Numbered from the stretch's first letter, positions 1 to 5,444 are shown. The stretch: 5,444 nucleotides of DNA from Betaproteobacteria bacterium (GCA_947468785.1 CANIMS010000131.1:1-5444); one strand, 5' to 3'. Notes: generated by a model not told the origin, from the letters alone. Numbers and translations: made by a program.

Positions 1-552
1 CTCAAATAAGTTGGTAAGCCAAGCGCGCTCTTCTGGAAGGAAGCCTGAATTTTTCAAATTACCTTTCCAGTTCTTAAGATCAATTTCTTGATGAGCGATA
101 TTCACATCGCCGCACAAAATAATCTCACGTCCGGATTTCTTGAGCTTGACGAGGTGAGGCAAGAAGCTATCGAGATAGCGGTATTTAGCCTCTTGTCTTT
201 CGGGTGAGCTCGAACCTGAGGGCATGTAGACCGAAATGACTGAAAGCCCTTTGAAGCGCGCCTCAACATAACGACCTTCGGCATCAAATTCTGCGTTGCC
301 ATAGCCATAAAGCACTTCGTCTGGTTTATGCGGGGTGTAAATCCCGCAGCCGCTATAGCCTTTTTTCTCGGCATGATGAAAAAAGCCATGAAGACCATCT
401 GGGTTCAGAATGGCATCTTCCAAGTCATCCTGTTGAGCTTTGAGCTCTTGCATGCAAATGAAGTCGGCTTTTTGCTTTACCACCCATGGCAGAAAGCCTT
501 TTTTCACTGCAGAACGGATACCGTTGAGGTTCGCGGAAATGATGCGTAACAT
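1..552 (-). CDS. xthA: Exodeoxyribonuclease III (partial, N-terminal 184 residues)
   Basis: This is an exonuclease III / AP endonuclease of the endonuclease-exonuclease-phosphatase fold. It acts in base excision repair, cutting at abasic sites and clearing blocked 3' ends. Translating the minus strand from ATG at 552 gives an open frame to the window edge starting [13 protein letters not shown]. Visible active-site elements are Asn8, the metal-binding Glu36 in MQELK, Tyr109 in VYMPSG, and Asp149/Asn151 in GDVNIAH. The family is usually about 255-270 residues, so roughly the last 80, with the C-terminal Asp and His catalytic residues, lie outside the window. An AGGA lies 4 bases before the ATG, inside the first codons of pyrE. 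A possible minus-strand -10 (TAGAAT, 579 to 574) lies in pyrE too, but no good -35 was seen. The gene is divergent from pyrE, with 8 bp between the start codons. Identification is firm; only the end is missing. Confidence 0.95.
   Translation of the reverse strand, partial: MLRIISANLNGIRSAVKKGFLPWVVKQKADFICMQELKAQQDDLEDAILNPDGLHGFFHHAEKKGYSGCGIYTPHKPDEVLYGYGNAEFDAEGRYVEARFKGLSVISVYMPSGSSSPERQEAKYRYLDSFLPHLVKLKKSGREIILCGDVNIAHQEIDLKNWKGNLKNSGFLPEERAWLTNLFE
524..552 (+). promoter_or_regulatory. Candidate pyrE promoter inside xthA
   Basis: TTGAGG at 524-529 and TAACAT at 547-552 are separated by 17 bp, the ideal sigma-70 spacing, with four of six consensus bases in each. The predicted transcript start is about 559-560, one or two bases before the pyrE ATG. 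Since only 8 bp lie between the divergent genes, a pyrE promoter must overlap the start of xthA, which fits. The assignment rests on consensus matching only. Confidence 0.4.
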
Positions 553-560
553 GTAGTCCT

Positions 561-1229
561 ATGAGCTCAAAAAATTCTAATCAAGATAACTTTATTCGTT
601 TTGCCTTAGAGGCAAAGGTTTTGTCGTTTGGGGAGTTTAAAACCAAAGCGGGACGACTTTCACCTTATTTCTTTAACGCCGGTGGTTTTAACGATGGCGC
701 CCGATTAAGCGCCTTAGGTCGTTACTACGCCAATGCCCTAAAAGAATCTAAGATTGGATTCGATATGCTGTATGGGCCTGCCTACAAGGGAATCACTTTG
801 GCAGCGGCTACAGTGATTGCATTGGCAGATGATGGAATCAATGTGCCCTTCGCCTACAACCGCAAAGAAGCCAAAGATCATGGTGAAGGTGGTTCACTGA
901 TTGGCGCCCCCGTTAAGGGCAAAGTAGTGATTATTGATGATGTCATTTCCGCTGGAACTTCTGTGCGTGAATCTGTTGACCTCATTCGTGGGGCAGGGGC
1001 AGAGCCTGCGGCCGTTCTGATTGCTTTGGATCGCATGGAGCGCTCTGGCAATGCAACTGAGGTTGGTGATCAGTCTGCGGTACAGGCAGTTGAGCAAGAG
1101 TTTGGTTTGCCCGTGATTGCAATTGCGAACTTGGCCGACTTAATGTCTTTTTTAACTGCCTCAAGCGATAGGGAGTTGACAGCCTATCTACCAGCAGTTA
1201 AAGCCTATCGAGAGCAGTACGGCATCTAA
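561..1229 (+). CDS. pyrE: Orotate phosphoribosyltransferase
   Basis: PyrE joins orotate to PRPP to form orotidine 5'-monophosphate, the fifth step of de novo pyrimidine synthesis, in the cytoplasm. The protein has 222 residues, normal for proteobacterial PyrE. The N-terminal region has the family block [19 protein letters not shown] (about 23-41). LYGPAYKGI (70-78) is a substrate-loop segment. [11 protein letters not shown] (101-111) is the mobile catalytic loop with its lysines and His107. [13 protein letters not shown] (122-134) is the PRPP-binding signature with adjacent acidic residues. The ATG at 561 is the first possible start, because an in-frame TGA lies at 540-542. No Shine-Dalgarno sequence precedes it, and a candidate promoter places the transcript start within two bases, so translation may be leaderless. 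The gene is divergent from xthA and convergent with dapF, so it probably forms its own transcription unit. Confidence 0.97.
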   Translation: MSSKNSNQDNFIRFALEAKVLSFGEFKTKAGRLSPYFFNAGGFNDGARLSALGRYYANALKESKIGFDMLYGPAYKGITLAAATVIALADDGINVPFAYNRKEAKDHGEGGSLIGAPVKGKVVIIDDVISAGTSVRESVDLIRGAGAEPAAVLIALDRMERSGNATEVGDQSAVQAVEQEFGLPVIAIANLADLMSFLTASSDRELTAYLPAVKAYREQYGI

Positions 1230-1248
1230 ACAAAAGTACTGTTTAGAT
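1224..1248. terminator. Convergent pyrE/dapF hairpin, possible weak bidirectional terminator
   Basis: ATCTAAACA (1224-1232) and TGTTTAGAT (1240-1248) form a perfect 9-bp inverted repeat around a 7-base loop. The stop codons of both genes lie in the two arms: pyrE TAA at 1227-1229 and dapF TAA read from 1245 to 1243. The stem has only two G-C pairs. On the plus strand a broken T-rich run follows, and on the minus strand none does. It is therefore not a classical strong intrinsic terminator, but it is the only candidate in the 13-bp gap. Confidence 0.4.
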
Positions 1249-2142
1249 TTCTGTTTCACCCTCGAACACGGTTGTCGCAGGACCAGTCATGATCACTGGC
1301 TGTGCTACATCATCAACCATTCCACCCCAGGCGATTTGTAAATCTCCCCCCCGAGTGTGCACTGTTACTGGTGAATCGAGTAAGGCCCTACGAATTCCTG
1401 AAACCACTGCTGCGCAAGCGCCGGTGCCACAAGCTAAGGTTTCTCCTGCACCACGTTCAAATACGCGCAATTTAATTGCATTGCGGTTGATGATTTGCAT
1501 ATATCCTGCGTTCACCTTATTTGGAAAAGCAGGATGATTTTCAATGGCAGGGCCCTCTTCTAAAACAGGGGCGCTAACGACATCCCCTACCACTTGGACA
1601 GCATGGGGATTTCCCATCGACAGTACGGCGACCCAGTCATCATGTTCTGCAGGCGCATTGAGAGCAAGAGCGTACAGCATCTCATGAAATTCTTGCAAAC
1701 TAGCTAATCCCTCAGGATTAAAGGGAACAAGAGCAGGTTCAAAAATCGGTGCACCCATATCGACTTCAACTTGATCGTCAGCTTGAGATTTAAGAGTCAG
1801 AATAGTGTGTGCTACTTCCACCCGAAGTGGATTTTTAGTGGATAGACCATGATCAAGTACATAGCGGACAAAGCAGCGTGAGCCATTGCCACATTGCTCT
1901 ACTTCGCCACCGTCAGCATTAAAAATCCGATAGCGAAAGTCAGCATCTGGACGAGTAGCTTTCTCTACCAGCAGAATTTGATCAGCGCCGATACCAAATT
2001 GACGATGCGCCAAGGCTTGCCATTGCTCGCGAGTGATACCACTGAGATCTTGATCGATTCCATTGAGCACAATGAAATCATTGCCAGCACCATGCATTTT
2101 GGTGAAGCGAAGTTTGCGTCTGATGGCAGAAGTAGTATTCAA
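1243..2142 (-). CDS. dapF: Diaminopimelate epimerase
   Basis: DapF converts LL- to meso-diaminopimelate, supplying lysine synthesis and the peptidoglycan cross-linking residue. It is a cofactor-independent enzyme using two cysteines as the acid/base pair. Both are present in their signature contexts: Cys84 in [10 protein letters not shown] and Cys238 in [13 protein letters not shown]. The N-terminal block [12 protein letters not shown] (15-26), GADQIL (52-57) and MGNPHAV (176-182) are also standard. The length of 299 is slightly above the roughly 275 of E. coli. The start is TTG at 2142. The frame upstream is closed by a TGA in the end of the neighbouring gene and has no ATG or GTG, and the first internal ATG (residue 16) would remove the first strand. 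GGA lies 6 bases before the TTG. The gene begins 11 bp after the preceding acyltransferase gene and is probably the last gene of that operon. Confidence 0.96.
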   Translation of the reverse strand: MNTTSAIRRKLRFTKMHGAGNDFIVLNGIDQDLSGITREQWQALAHRQFGIGADQILLVEKATRPDADFRYRIFNADGGEVEQCGNGSRCFVRYVLDHGLSTKNPLRVEVAHTILTLKSQADDQVEVDMGAPIFEPALVPFNPEGLASLQEFHEMLYALALNAPAEHDDWVAVLSMGNPHAVQVVGDVVSAPVLEEGPAIENHPAFPNKVNAGYMQIINRNAIKLRVFERGAGETLACGTGACAAVVSGIRRALLDSPVTVHTRGGDLQIAWGGMVDDVAQPVIMTGPATTVFEGETEI

Positions 2143-2153
2143 ATCAATTCCAT

Positions 2154-3053
2154 TTACTGATAAAGACTGGGTTCACCAGGTGGTCTATGTTTAAAACGTT
2201 TATGTACCCAATAGTACTCTGCTGGTCTTTGACGAACAAGTTCTTCGATCCAAAGATTTAGGCGCGCAGTATCTTTCTCTGGATCGTCACTGGGAAAATC
2301 TGGAAGTGGCGGAGAAATAGTGCAGATATAGCCAGTCTTTTTAGTATTTAGCAAAGTGGTCATGAGACAAACTTCAGCGCCGCTCAATTTTGCAAGACGA
2401 GAGACAGATGTGACGGTGCTAGTGGGGATTCCAAAGAAGGGGACAAAGATGGAGTCGCGTGGTCCTAAATCAATATCGGGCGCTATCACGACAAAATTAC
2501 CAGCGCGAGTTTCGCGAATGAGATCGCGTAGACGACTTTGTCGTTCAATGGATTTGGCGCCAAAGCGGTCACGCCACTCCACCATTTTTTGATTAAAGAA
2601 AGGGTTCTTCATTTTTTGATAAAGGCCTGCTCCGCGTGGCCAGTCATTCTTCATTCCCAATGCAGAGAGTGCCATGAAGCCCCCCTCAAGACCAACAAAG
2701 TGTGGGTTCACTAGAATGCGAGGTTTGCGATCACCTAGCGGAACAGCAGATTCAAGATGTACAAATGACAGTATCTGATTGCTAGTGCCAAGCCATACTC
2801 GGCTCCGTTCGATGACACTACGGCCAAATAATTTCCAGTGCTCAAGTGCCAAGAGATCAATCTCTTTTTCACTTAAATTGGGAAAGCACAAACGTAAGTT
2901 AGTTTTAACTACCTTTGCACGATCACTTGGAATTTGGGCAGCAAGCCATCCAAGACCGTACCCAGTCTGGACAGTAATGCGATACGGCAAGAAGGCAAAG
3001 AGGCGCAGAAGGTTAAGCGCTAAAAAATTGAAGAGGTTTTCTAACCAAGTCAT
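2154..3053 (-). CDS. lpxL: LpxL/HtrB-family lipid A secondary acyltransferase
   Basis: This is a membrane-associated acyltransferase of the LpxL/LpxM (HtrB/MsbB) family, which adds a secondary fatty acyl chain from acyl-ACP to a lipid A precursor on the inner face of the inner membrane. The N-terminal 25 residues are hydrophobic ([17 protein letters not shown]), as expected for the single anchor. The catalytic HX4E motif is His118-Glu123 in [28 protein letters not shown] (191-208) and the C-terminal [20 protein letters not shown] (279-298) are LpxL-like signatures. The 299 residues match the family (about 300). The ATG at 3053 has only a weak AAGA directly before it, and a stop lies 7 codons upstream. 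With a 22-bp gap after the upstream paralogue, translational coupling is plausible. The exact acyl chain and the attachment position cannot be told from sequence. Confidence 0.88.
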   Translation of the reverse strand: MTWLENLFNFLALNLLRLFAFLPYRITVQTGYGLGWLAAQIPSDRAKVVKTNLRLCFPNLSEKEIDLLALEHWKLFGRSVIERSRVWLGTSNQILSFVHLESAVPLGDRKPRILVNPHFVGLEGGFMALSALGMKNDWPRGAGLYQKMKNPFFNQKMVEWRDRFGAKSIERQSRLRDLIRETRAGNFVVIAPDIDLGPRDSIFVPFFGIPTSTVTSVSRLAKLSGAEVCLMTTLLNTKKTGYICTISPPLPDFPSDDPEKDTARLNLWIEELVRQRPAEYYWVHKRFKHRPPGEPSLYQ

Positions 3054-3075
3054 TCTTAAAATGATAATGAATTAC

Positions 3076-3936
3076 TTAGCTATTGGGCGGCAATTCTGCA
3101 CCAGATGGATGCTTGTAGCGGTTGTAGGACCAAATGAATTGTTCAGGCGCAACCAAGACGGCATTTTCAATGGCGGCATTTAGTTCGGCGGCACCAATGG
3201 TCGCATCCTCTGAAAAAGGGGGAAGCCGTGTTGCTTGCATCAACCATCCCTCGCCGAAGCCTTTGCGCTTGGCAGTAAACATCACAACCGGTGTGTTATT
3301 GCGGTTGGCTAGGCGCGCAGGTAGCGGCGTGGTGTATGCGGGGCGACCAAAGAATGGCACCCATACTCCATCACCTCCACTAGGCACTTGATCGGGAAGA
3401 ATGCCGATCGCTTCACCGCGAGTTAAGGCGCGAGTCATTTGACGAACCCCATTTAAGTTCGTTGGGACAAAATGCATATTGGGATACGCTCTGCCTTCTT
3501 CAACCACTTCATTTAGCCAAGCTTGACGAGATGGGCGATAAAGGATTGTTGCCGGAAAATGTTGTGCCAAGACTCGGGGAATAATTTCAAAGCCACCTAG
3601 ATGTGGAGTCAGCATCACCAGGCCATGACCTTCATTGATAGCCGCTTGCACTAAATCCCAATTTTGTACTTCAACTAAAGCGAGCGCTTTTTGCGGGTTG
3701 CGCCAAATCCATAGGCTGTCAGAAAATAGCATTCCTGAGGCCCTAACGGCAGCCCATAATTTGAATGGAAGATTTCTGGCTTTGATAACTGTTTCATATT
3801 GCGGGCGGAACAGGGCGCGGTATTGCTTGGACCCTATATAAGCCAGAAAGCCCAAAGTAGCCCCTATCACCTGAACGATTGTTAGGGGAAGTGCAGCAAT
3901 GAGATTAAGGCTTAGCTTTAGAAGGGGTTTTCGCAC
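3076..3936 (-). CDS. Second LpxL-type lysophospholipid/lipid A acyltransferase
   Basis: This is a paralogue of the following gene, with the same fold and motif order but clearly diverged sequence. The N-terminal stretch of about 12-37 (LIAALPLTIVQVIGATLGFLAYIG) is a membrane anchor. The HX4E catalytic motif is His112-Glu117 in TPHLGGFE, followed by ILPDQVPSGGDGVWVPFFG (179-197). The C-terminus PEQFIWSYNRYKHP (264-277) is the family ending, here with WSYNRYK rather than the WVHKRFK of its neighbour. It probably adds a different secondary chain of lipid A; this is inference. The start is GTG at 3936. An in-frame TAG lies two codons upstream, so no earlier start is possible, and the only purine-rich run (AGGGG) is too close to serve as a normal ribosome site. 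A promoter that would start transcription at the GTG suggests a leaderless mRNA. It is the first gene of an operon with the second acyltransferase and dapF. Confidence 0.85.
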   Translation of the reverse strand: MRKPLLKLSLNLIAALPLTIVQVIGATLGFLAYIGSKQYRALFRPQYETVIKARNLPFKLWAAVRASGMLFSDSLWIWRNPQKALALVEVQNWDLVQAAINEGHGLVMLTPHLGGFEIIPRVLAQHFPATILYRPSRQAWLNEVVEEGRAYPNMHFVPTNLNGVRQMTRALTRGEAIGILPDQVPSGGDGVWVPFFGRPAYTTPLPARLANRNNTPVVMFTAKRKGFGEGWLMQATRLPPFSEDATIGAAELNAAIENAVLVAPEQFIWSYNRYKHPSGAELPPNS

Positions 3937-3942
3937 CCCCTA

Positions 3943-3971
3943 ATGATATTCAATGCTGCCGTAAGGGCCAA
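3943..3971 (-). promoter_or_regulatory. Candidate promoter of the acyltransferase-dapF operon
   Basis: Reading the minus strand, TTGGCC (3971 to 3966) is followed after exactly 17 bp by TATCAT (3948 to 3943), which matches five of six bases of TATAAT. Transcription would start about 7 bases on, near 3936, which is the first base of the GTG start codon. The site is back to back with the proposed metK promoter. Consensus matching only. Confidence 0.45.
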
Positions 3972-3983
3972 ATTTGTTTGGAC

Positions 3984-4013
3984 TTGGTGAATTTGAGGTT
4001 TTTCAGATAAAAT
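3984..4013 (+). promoter_or_regulatory. Candidate metK promoter
   Basis: TTGGTG (3984-3989) and TAAAAT (4008-4013, five of six consensus bases) are 18 bp apart. The predicted start near 4020 coincides with the first base of the P1 stem of the riboswitch-like leader, which independently supports this placement. The whole promoter sits inside a 9-bp inverted repeat. Confidence 0.5.
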
Positions 4014-4018
4014 TCACC
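3986..4018. repeat. 9-bp inverted repeat over the metK promoter
   Basis: GGTGAATTT (3986-3994) and AAATTCACC (4010-4018) are perfect reverse complements with 15 bases between them. Centre-to-centre spacing of the arms is 24 bp. The right arm overlaps the proposed -10 and the left arm overlaps the proposed -35. This could be an operator for a dimeric regulator, since the placement would block RNA polymerase, but no regulator is identifiable here. Confidence 0.55.
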
Positions 4019-4019
4019 T

Positions 4020-4072
4020 ATCGCTGAGTTAAGACAACTTGCAGGGCGATTCAAAAATTCTGCTAAAGCGTC
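4020..4072 (+). promoter_or_regulatory. SAM-II-like riboswitch aptamer in the metK leader
   Basis: The element aligns nearly base for base with the SAM-II aptamer as I remember it. P1 is AUCGC (4020-4024) with GCGAU (4046-4050). Loop L1 is UGAGUUAA (4025-4032; SAM-II has UGAUUUAA). The pseudoknot strand ending in UUGC (4039-4042) faces GCUAAA (4062-4067), giving two G-C pairs next to the U4040/U4064 SAM position. L3 is A-rich (4053-4057). GAC (4033-4035) can pair with GUC (4070-4072), replacing the CC/GG closing pairs of SAM-II. Spacings differ by only about two bases in each loop. Its place before a SAM synthetase gene and its start at the predicted transcript start fit a SAM sensor. SAM-II is best known from Alphaproteobacteria, so this may be a variant. 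No covariance search was possible. Confidence 0.62.
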
Positions 4073-4132
4073 GCCGTTGTGGTTCCTGGCACGTCGAGTT
4101 GTCCAATAGATCGTGTTAATTTTTTAAGGAAT
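4073..4132 (+). promoter_or_regulatory. metK leader expression platform with anti-Shine-Dalgarno segment
   Basis: The Shine-Dalgarno AAGGA (4126-4130) is 7 bases before the metK ATG. GUUCCU (4082-4087) can pair with AGGAAU (4127-4132), covering it. The same CCUGGCA (4085-4091) can instead pair with UGCAGG (4040-4045), and AGUUGUC (4097-4103) with GACAACU (4033-4039), both strands belonging to the aptamer. The two states exclude each other, which implies translational control. The T run at 4120-4125 is 16 bases beyond the hairpin, so an intrinsic terminator is unlikely. Pairings are seen; the switch is inferred. Confidence 0.5.
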
Positions 4133-4137
4133 ATGCA

Positions 4138-5304
4138 ATGGCAAATGATTACTTCTTTACTTCGGAATCTGTTTCTGAAGGTCACCCCGATAAAGTAGCA
4201 GACCAAATCTCTGATTCGATTCTTGATGCTATCTTGGCTCAAGATCCAACCGCACGTGTTGCAGCAGAGACCTTATGCAATACCGGCCTAGTTGTTTTGG
4301 CAGGTGAAATTACTACTAACGCCAACGTAGACTACATTCAAGTAGCCCGTAATACTCTTCGCGAAATTGGTTACGACAATACCGCATATGGTATTGATTA
4401 CAAAGGTTGCGCAGTGCTCGTTGCTTATGACAAGCAAAGTCCTGATATTGCTCAAGGCGTTGATAAGGCACATGACGATGGCTTAGATCAAGGAGCCGGA
4501 GACCAAGGTTTGATGTTTGGTTATGCCTGCGATGAGACTACAGAGCTCATGCCTTTACCAATTCATTTGTCACATCGCTTAGTAGAGCGTCAATCGCAAT
4601 TGCGCCGTGATGGTCGTTTGACATGGTTACGTCCTGATGCCAAGTCGCAGGTGACCTTGCGTTATGTTGACGGCAAGCCAGATTCAATTGATACCGTTGT
4701 TTTATCAACCCAGCACGATGAAGATATTAGTCTTGAAAAATTGCGTGAAGCGGTCATTGAAGAAATTATCAAACCAGTATTGCCTAAGCATTTAATCAAA
4801 GGTGCAATCAATTTCTTGGTCAATCCAACAGGTCGCTTTGTAATTGGTGGCCCACAAGGCGATTGCGGTTTAACTGGCCGTAAAATTATTGTGGATACCT
4901 ACGGTGGTGCAGCCCCTCATGGTGGCGGTGCGTTCTCTGGTAAAGATCCATCTAAGGTTGACCGCTCTGCTGCCTATGCTGGGCGCTATGTTGCTAAGAA
5001 CGTGGTTGCTGCAGGCTTGGCAAGCAAGTGCTTGATTCAGATTTCATACGCGATTGGTGTTGCAAAACCAACGTCTGTGATGGTGAGTACCTTTGGTACT
5101 GGCAAGATCTCAGATGAGAAGATCGCACAATTAGTATCAGAGCACTTTGATTTGCGTCCAAAAGGAATTGTGAAGATGCTCAATCTTTTACGTCCGATTT
5201 ATCGTAAGACGGCTGCTTATGGCCACTTTGGTCGTGAAGAGCCAGAATTTACTTGGGAGCAAACCGATAAGGCAGCTGCATTACGTGCGGCAGCTGGACT
5301 ATAG
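4138..5304 (+). CDS. metK: S-adenosylmethionine synthetase
   Basis: MetK makes S-adenosylmethionine from methionine and ATP, releasing phosphate and pyrophosphate. SAM is the main methyl donor and feeds polyamine synthesis. It is a cytoplasmic tetramer that needs Mg2+ and K+. The 388 residues match the usual length. Visible motifs are [20 protein letters not shown] (7-26, with the ATP-binding His16 and metal-binding Asp18), Glu57 in AGEIT, Gln100 in DKQSPDI, the signature [11 protein letters not shown] (119-129), and the phosphate-binding [19 protein letters not shown] (262-280). The ATG at 4138 has a good Shine-Dalgarno sequence (AAGGA, 7-base gap), and the N-terminus [20 protein letters not shown] is the family norm. 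It is transcribed alone, or by read-through into the following SAH-controlled gene. The leader carries a probable SAM-II-like riboswitch, so repression by its product is expected. Confidence 0.98.
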   Translation: MANDYFFTSESVSEGHPDKVADQISDSILDAILAQDPTARVAAETLCNTGLVVLAGEITTNANVDYIQVARNTLREIGYDNTAYGIDYKGCAVLVAYDKQSPDIAQGVDKAHDDGLDQGAGDQGLMFGYACDETTELMPLPIHLSHRLVERQSQLRRDGRLTWLRPDAKSQVTLRYVDGKPDSIDTVVLSTQHDEDISLEKLREAVIEEIIKPVLPKHLIKGAINFLVNPTGRFVIGGPQGDCGLTGRKIIVDTYGGAAPHGGGAFSGKDPSKVDRSAAYAGRYVAKNVVAAGLASKCLIQISYAIGVAKPTSVMVSTFGTGKISDEKIAQLVSEHFDLRPKGIVKMLNLLRPIYRKTAAYGHFGREEPEFTWEQTDKAAALRAAAGL

Positions 5305-5361
5305 GCATCTCAAGGGTGTTTAAAAGGCATTAAAAGCAGTTCTATATGTCTTGAGGCGAAA

Positions 5362-5391
5362 TATGGCGTAATTGTTTACAATTACGCCATA
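5362..5391. repeat. 13-bp perfect palindrome between metK and the SAH riboswitch
   Basis: TATGGCGTAATTG (5362-5374) and CAATTACGCCATA (5379-5391) pair perfectly around the 4-base loop TTTA. Neither strand has a T run after the stem, so it is not a standard intrinsic terminator. It could be a processed 3' end or protective hairpin of metK mRNA, or a DNA operator, since its right arm contains a -10-like TACAAT. Confidence 0.75.
5377..5382 (+). promoter_or_regulatory. Possible -10 box for the downstream SAH-controlled gene
   Basis: TACAAT matches TATAAT at five of six bases. It would start RNA at about 5389, just before the SAH aptamer at 5393. The nearest -35-like hexamer, TTGAGG (5351-5356), is 20 bp away, longer than usual, so this assignment is weak. 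It lies within the palindrome. Confidence 0.3.
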
Positions 5392-5392
5392 C

Positions 5393-5444
5393 CTTCAAGG
5401 AGCGTTGCAAGGAATGCTGAGACCCAGCATTTCCCCAGGCTTGA
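5393..5444 (+). promoter_or_regulatory. SAH riboswitch (5' part, cut by window edge)
   Basis: The sequence carries the conserved SAH-riboswitch core: GGAGCGUUGCAAGG (5399-5412) and CCAGGCUUGA (5435-5444). P1 is UCAAG (5395-5399) with CUUGA (5440-5444). P2 is GGAAUGCUG (5411-5419) with CAGCAUUUCC (5425-5434), with one unpaired U. The pseudoknot strand that should pair with GAGCG, expected as a GGCGCUC-like segment, would lie just beyond the window. In known cases this RNA switches on ahcY (SAH hydrolase) or other SAM-cycle genes when SAH accumulates, so ahcY is the expected next gene. Family membership is clear from the two conserved blocks. Confidence 0.88.

Noticed and set aside
328..549. 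73-codon plus-strand open frame opposite xthA
   Set aside because: It lies wholly antisense to the conserved N-terminal exonuclease III domain and has no family resemblance.
1894..2160. 88-codon plus-strand open frame antisense to the start of dapF
   Set aside because: It covers the conserved catalytic region of dapF on the other strand; no ribosome site or motif supports it.
2779..3183. 134-codon plus-strand open frame across the two acyltransferase genes
   Set aside because: It overlaps well-supported minus-strand genes, spans their junction, has no recognisable motif and is basic/low-complexity in composition, so it is a shadow frame.
2154..3936. Recent tandem duplication of the acyltransferase gene
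   Set aside because: Motif order is shared (HX4E, VPFFG, C-terminal PEQ/PAE-W block), but the sequences are widely diverged, so an old paralogous pair is more likely than a recent duplication.
4033..4125. Intrinsic terminator in the metK leader formed by the long hairpin and the T run at 4120-4125
   Set aside because: The stem ends at 4103 and 16 unpaired bases separate it from the T run; a terminator needs the run right after the stem. Translational control fits better.
5362..5391. Classical Rho-independent terminator for metK
   Set aside because: The stem is strong, but neither strand has a T run after it. It is kept as a palindrome of unknown role.
3986..5391. One shared operator sequence before metK and before the SAH-controlled gene
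   Set aside because: The repeats differ in arm length, spacing (15 against 4 bases) and sequence; the resemblance is limited to short AATT-type stretches.

Overview
The window looks like chromosomal DNA of a betaproteobacterium of the Burkholderiaceae, most likely Polynucleobacter or a close relative. The grounds are the protein styles (PyrE, DapF, paired LpxL-type acyltransferases, 388-residue MetK), a moderate G+C content by eye, an SAH riboswitch following metK, and a dapF-acyltransferase-acyltransferase-metK order typical of that family. The genus is inferred from memory of the family, not from a search. All genes are housekeeping genes. No mobile element, tRNA, rRNA or CRISPR was seen.

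Layout: the 5' part of xthA (exonuclease III, minus strand) runs off the left edge. Its start codon is 8 bp from that of the divergent pyrE (plus strand). pyrE converges on dapF, and their two stop codons lie in opposite arms of a small symmetrical hairpin. On the minus strand, two LpxL/HtrB-family acyltransferase genes and dapF form a tight probable operon (gaps of 22 and 11 bp), read from a divergent control region at about 3937-4137. On the other side of that region lies metK (plus strand). After metK, 140 bp hold a long perfect palindrome and the first part of an SAH riboswitch, which implies an ahcY-type gene just beyond the right edge.

The most interesting part is the metK leader. Bases 4020-4072 align closely with the SAM-II riboswitch pseudoknot, including the loop segments that contact SAM, and begin where the proposed promoter predicts the transcript start. 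Downstream pairings suggest a complete translational switch. One long hairpin uses the aptamer strand and holds an anti-Shine-Dalgarno segment away from the ribosome site. If SAM locks the aptamer, that segment becomes free to cover the metK Shine-Dalgarno sequence. With the SAH riboswitch after metK, SAM synthesis and SAH removal would each be controlled by its own RNA sensor: SAM represses metK, and SAH activates ahcY.

Other notable points are probable leaderless or near-leaderless starts for pyrE and the first acyltransferase gene, a TTG start for dapF, a perfect inverted repeat over the metK promoter, and a palindrome before the SAH riboswitch whose extended pairing could hide part of that aptamer in read-through transcripts.
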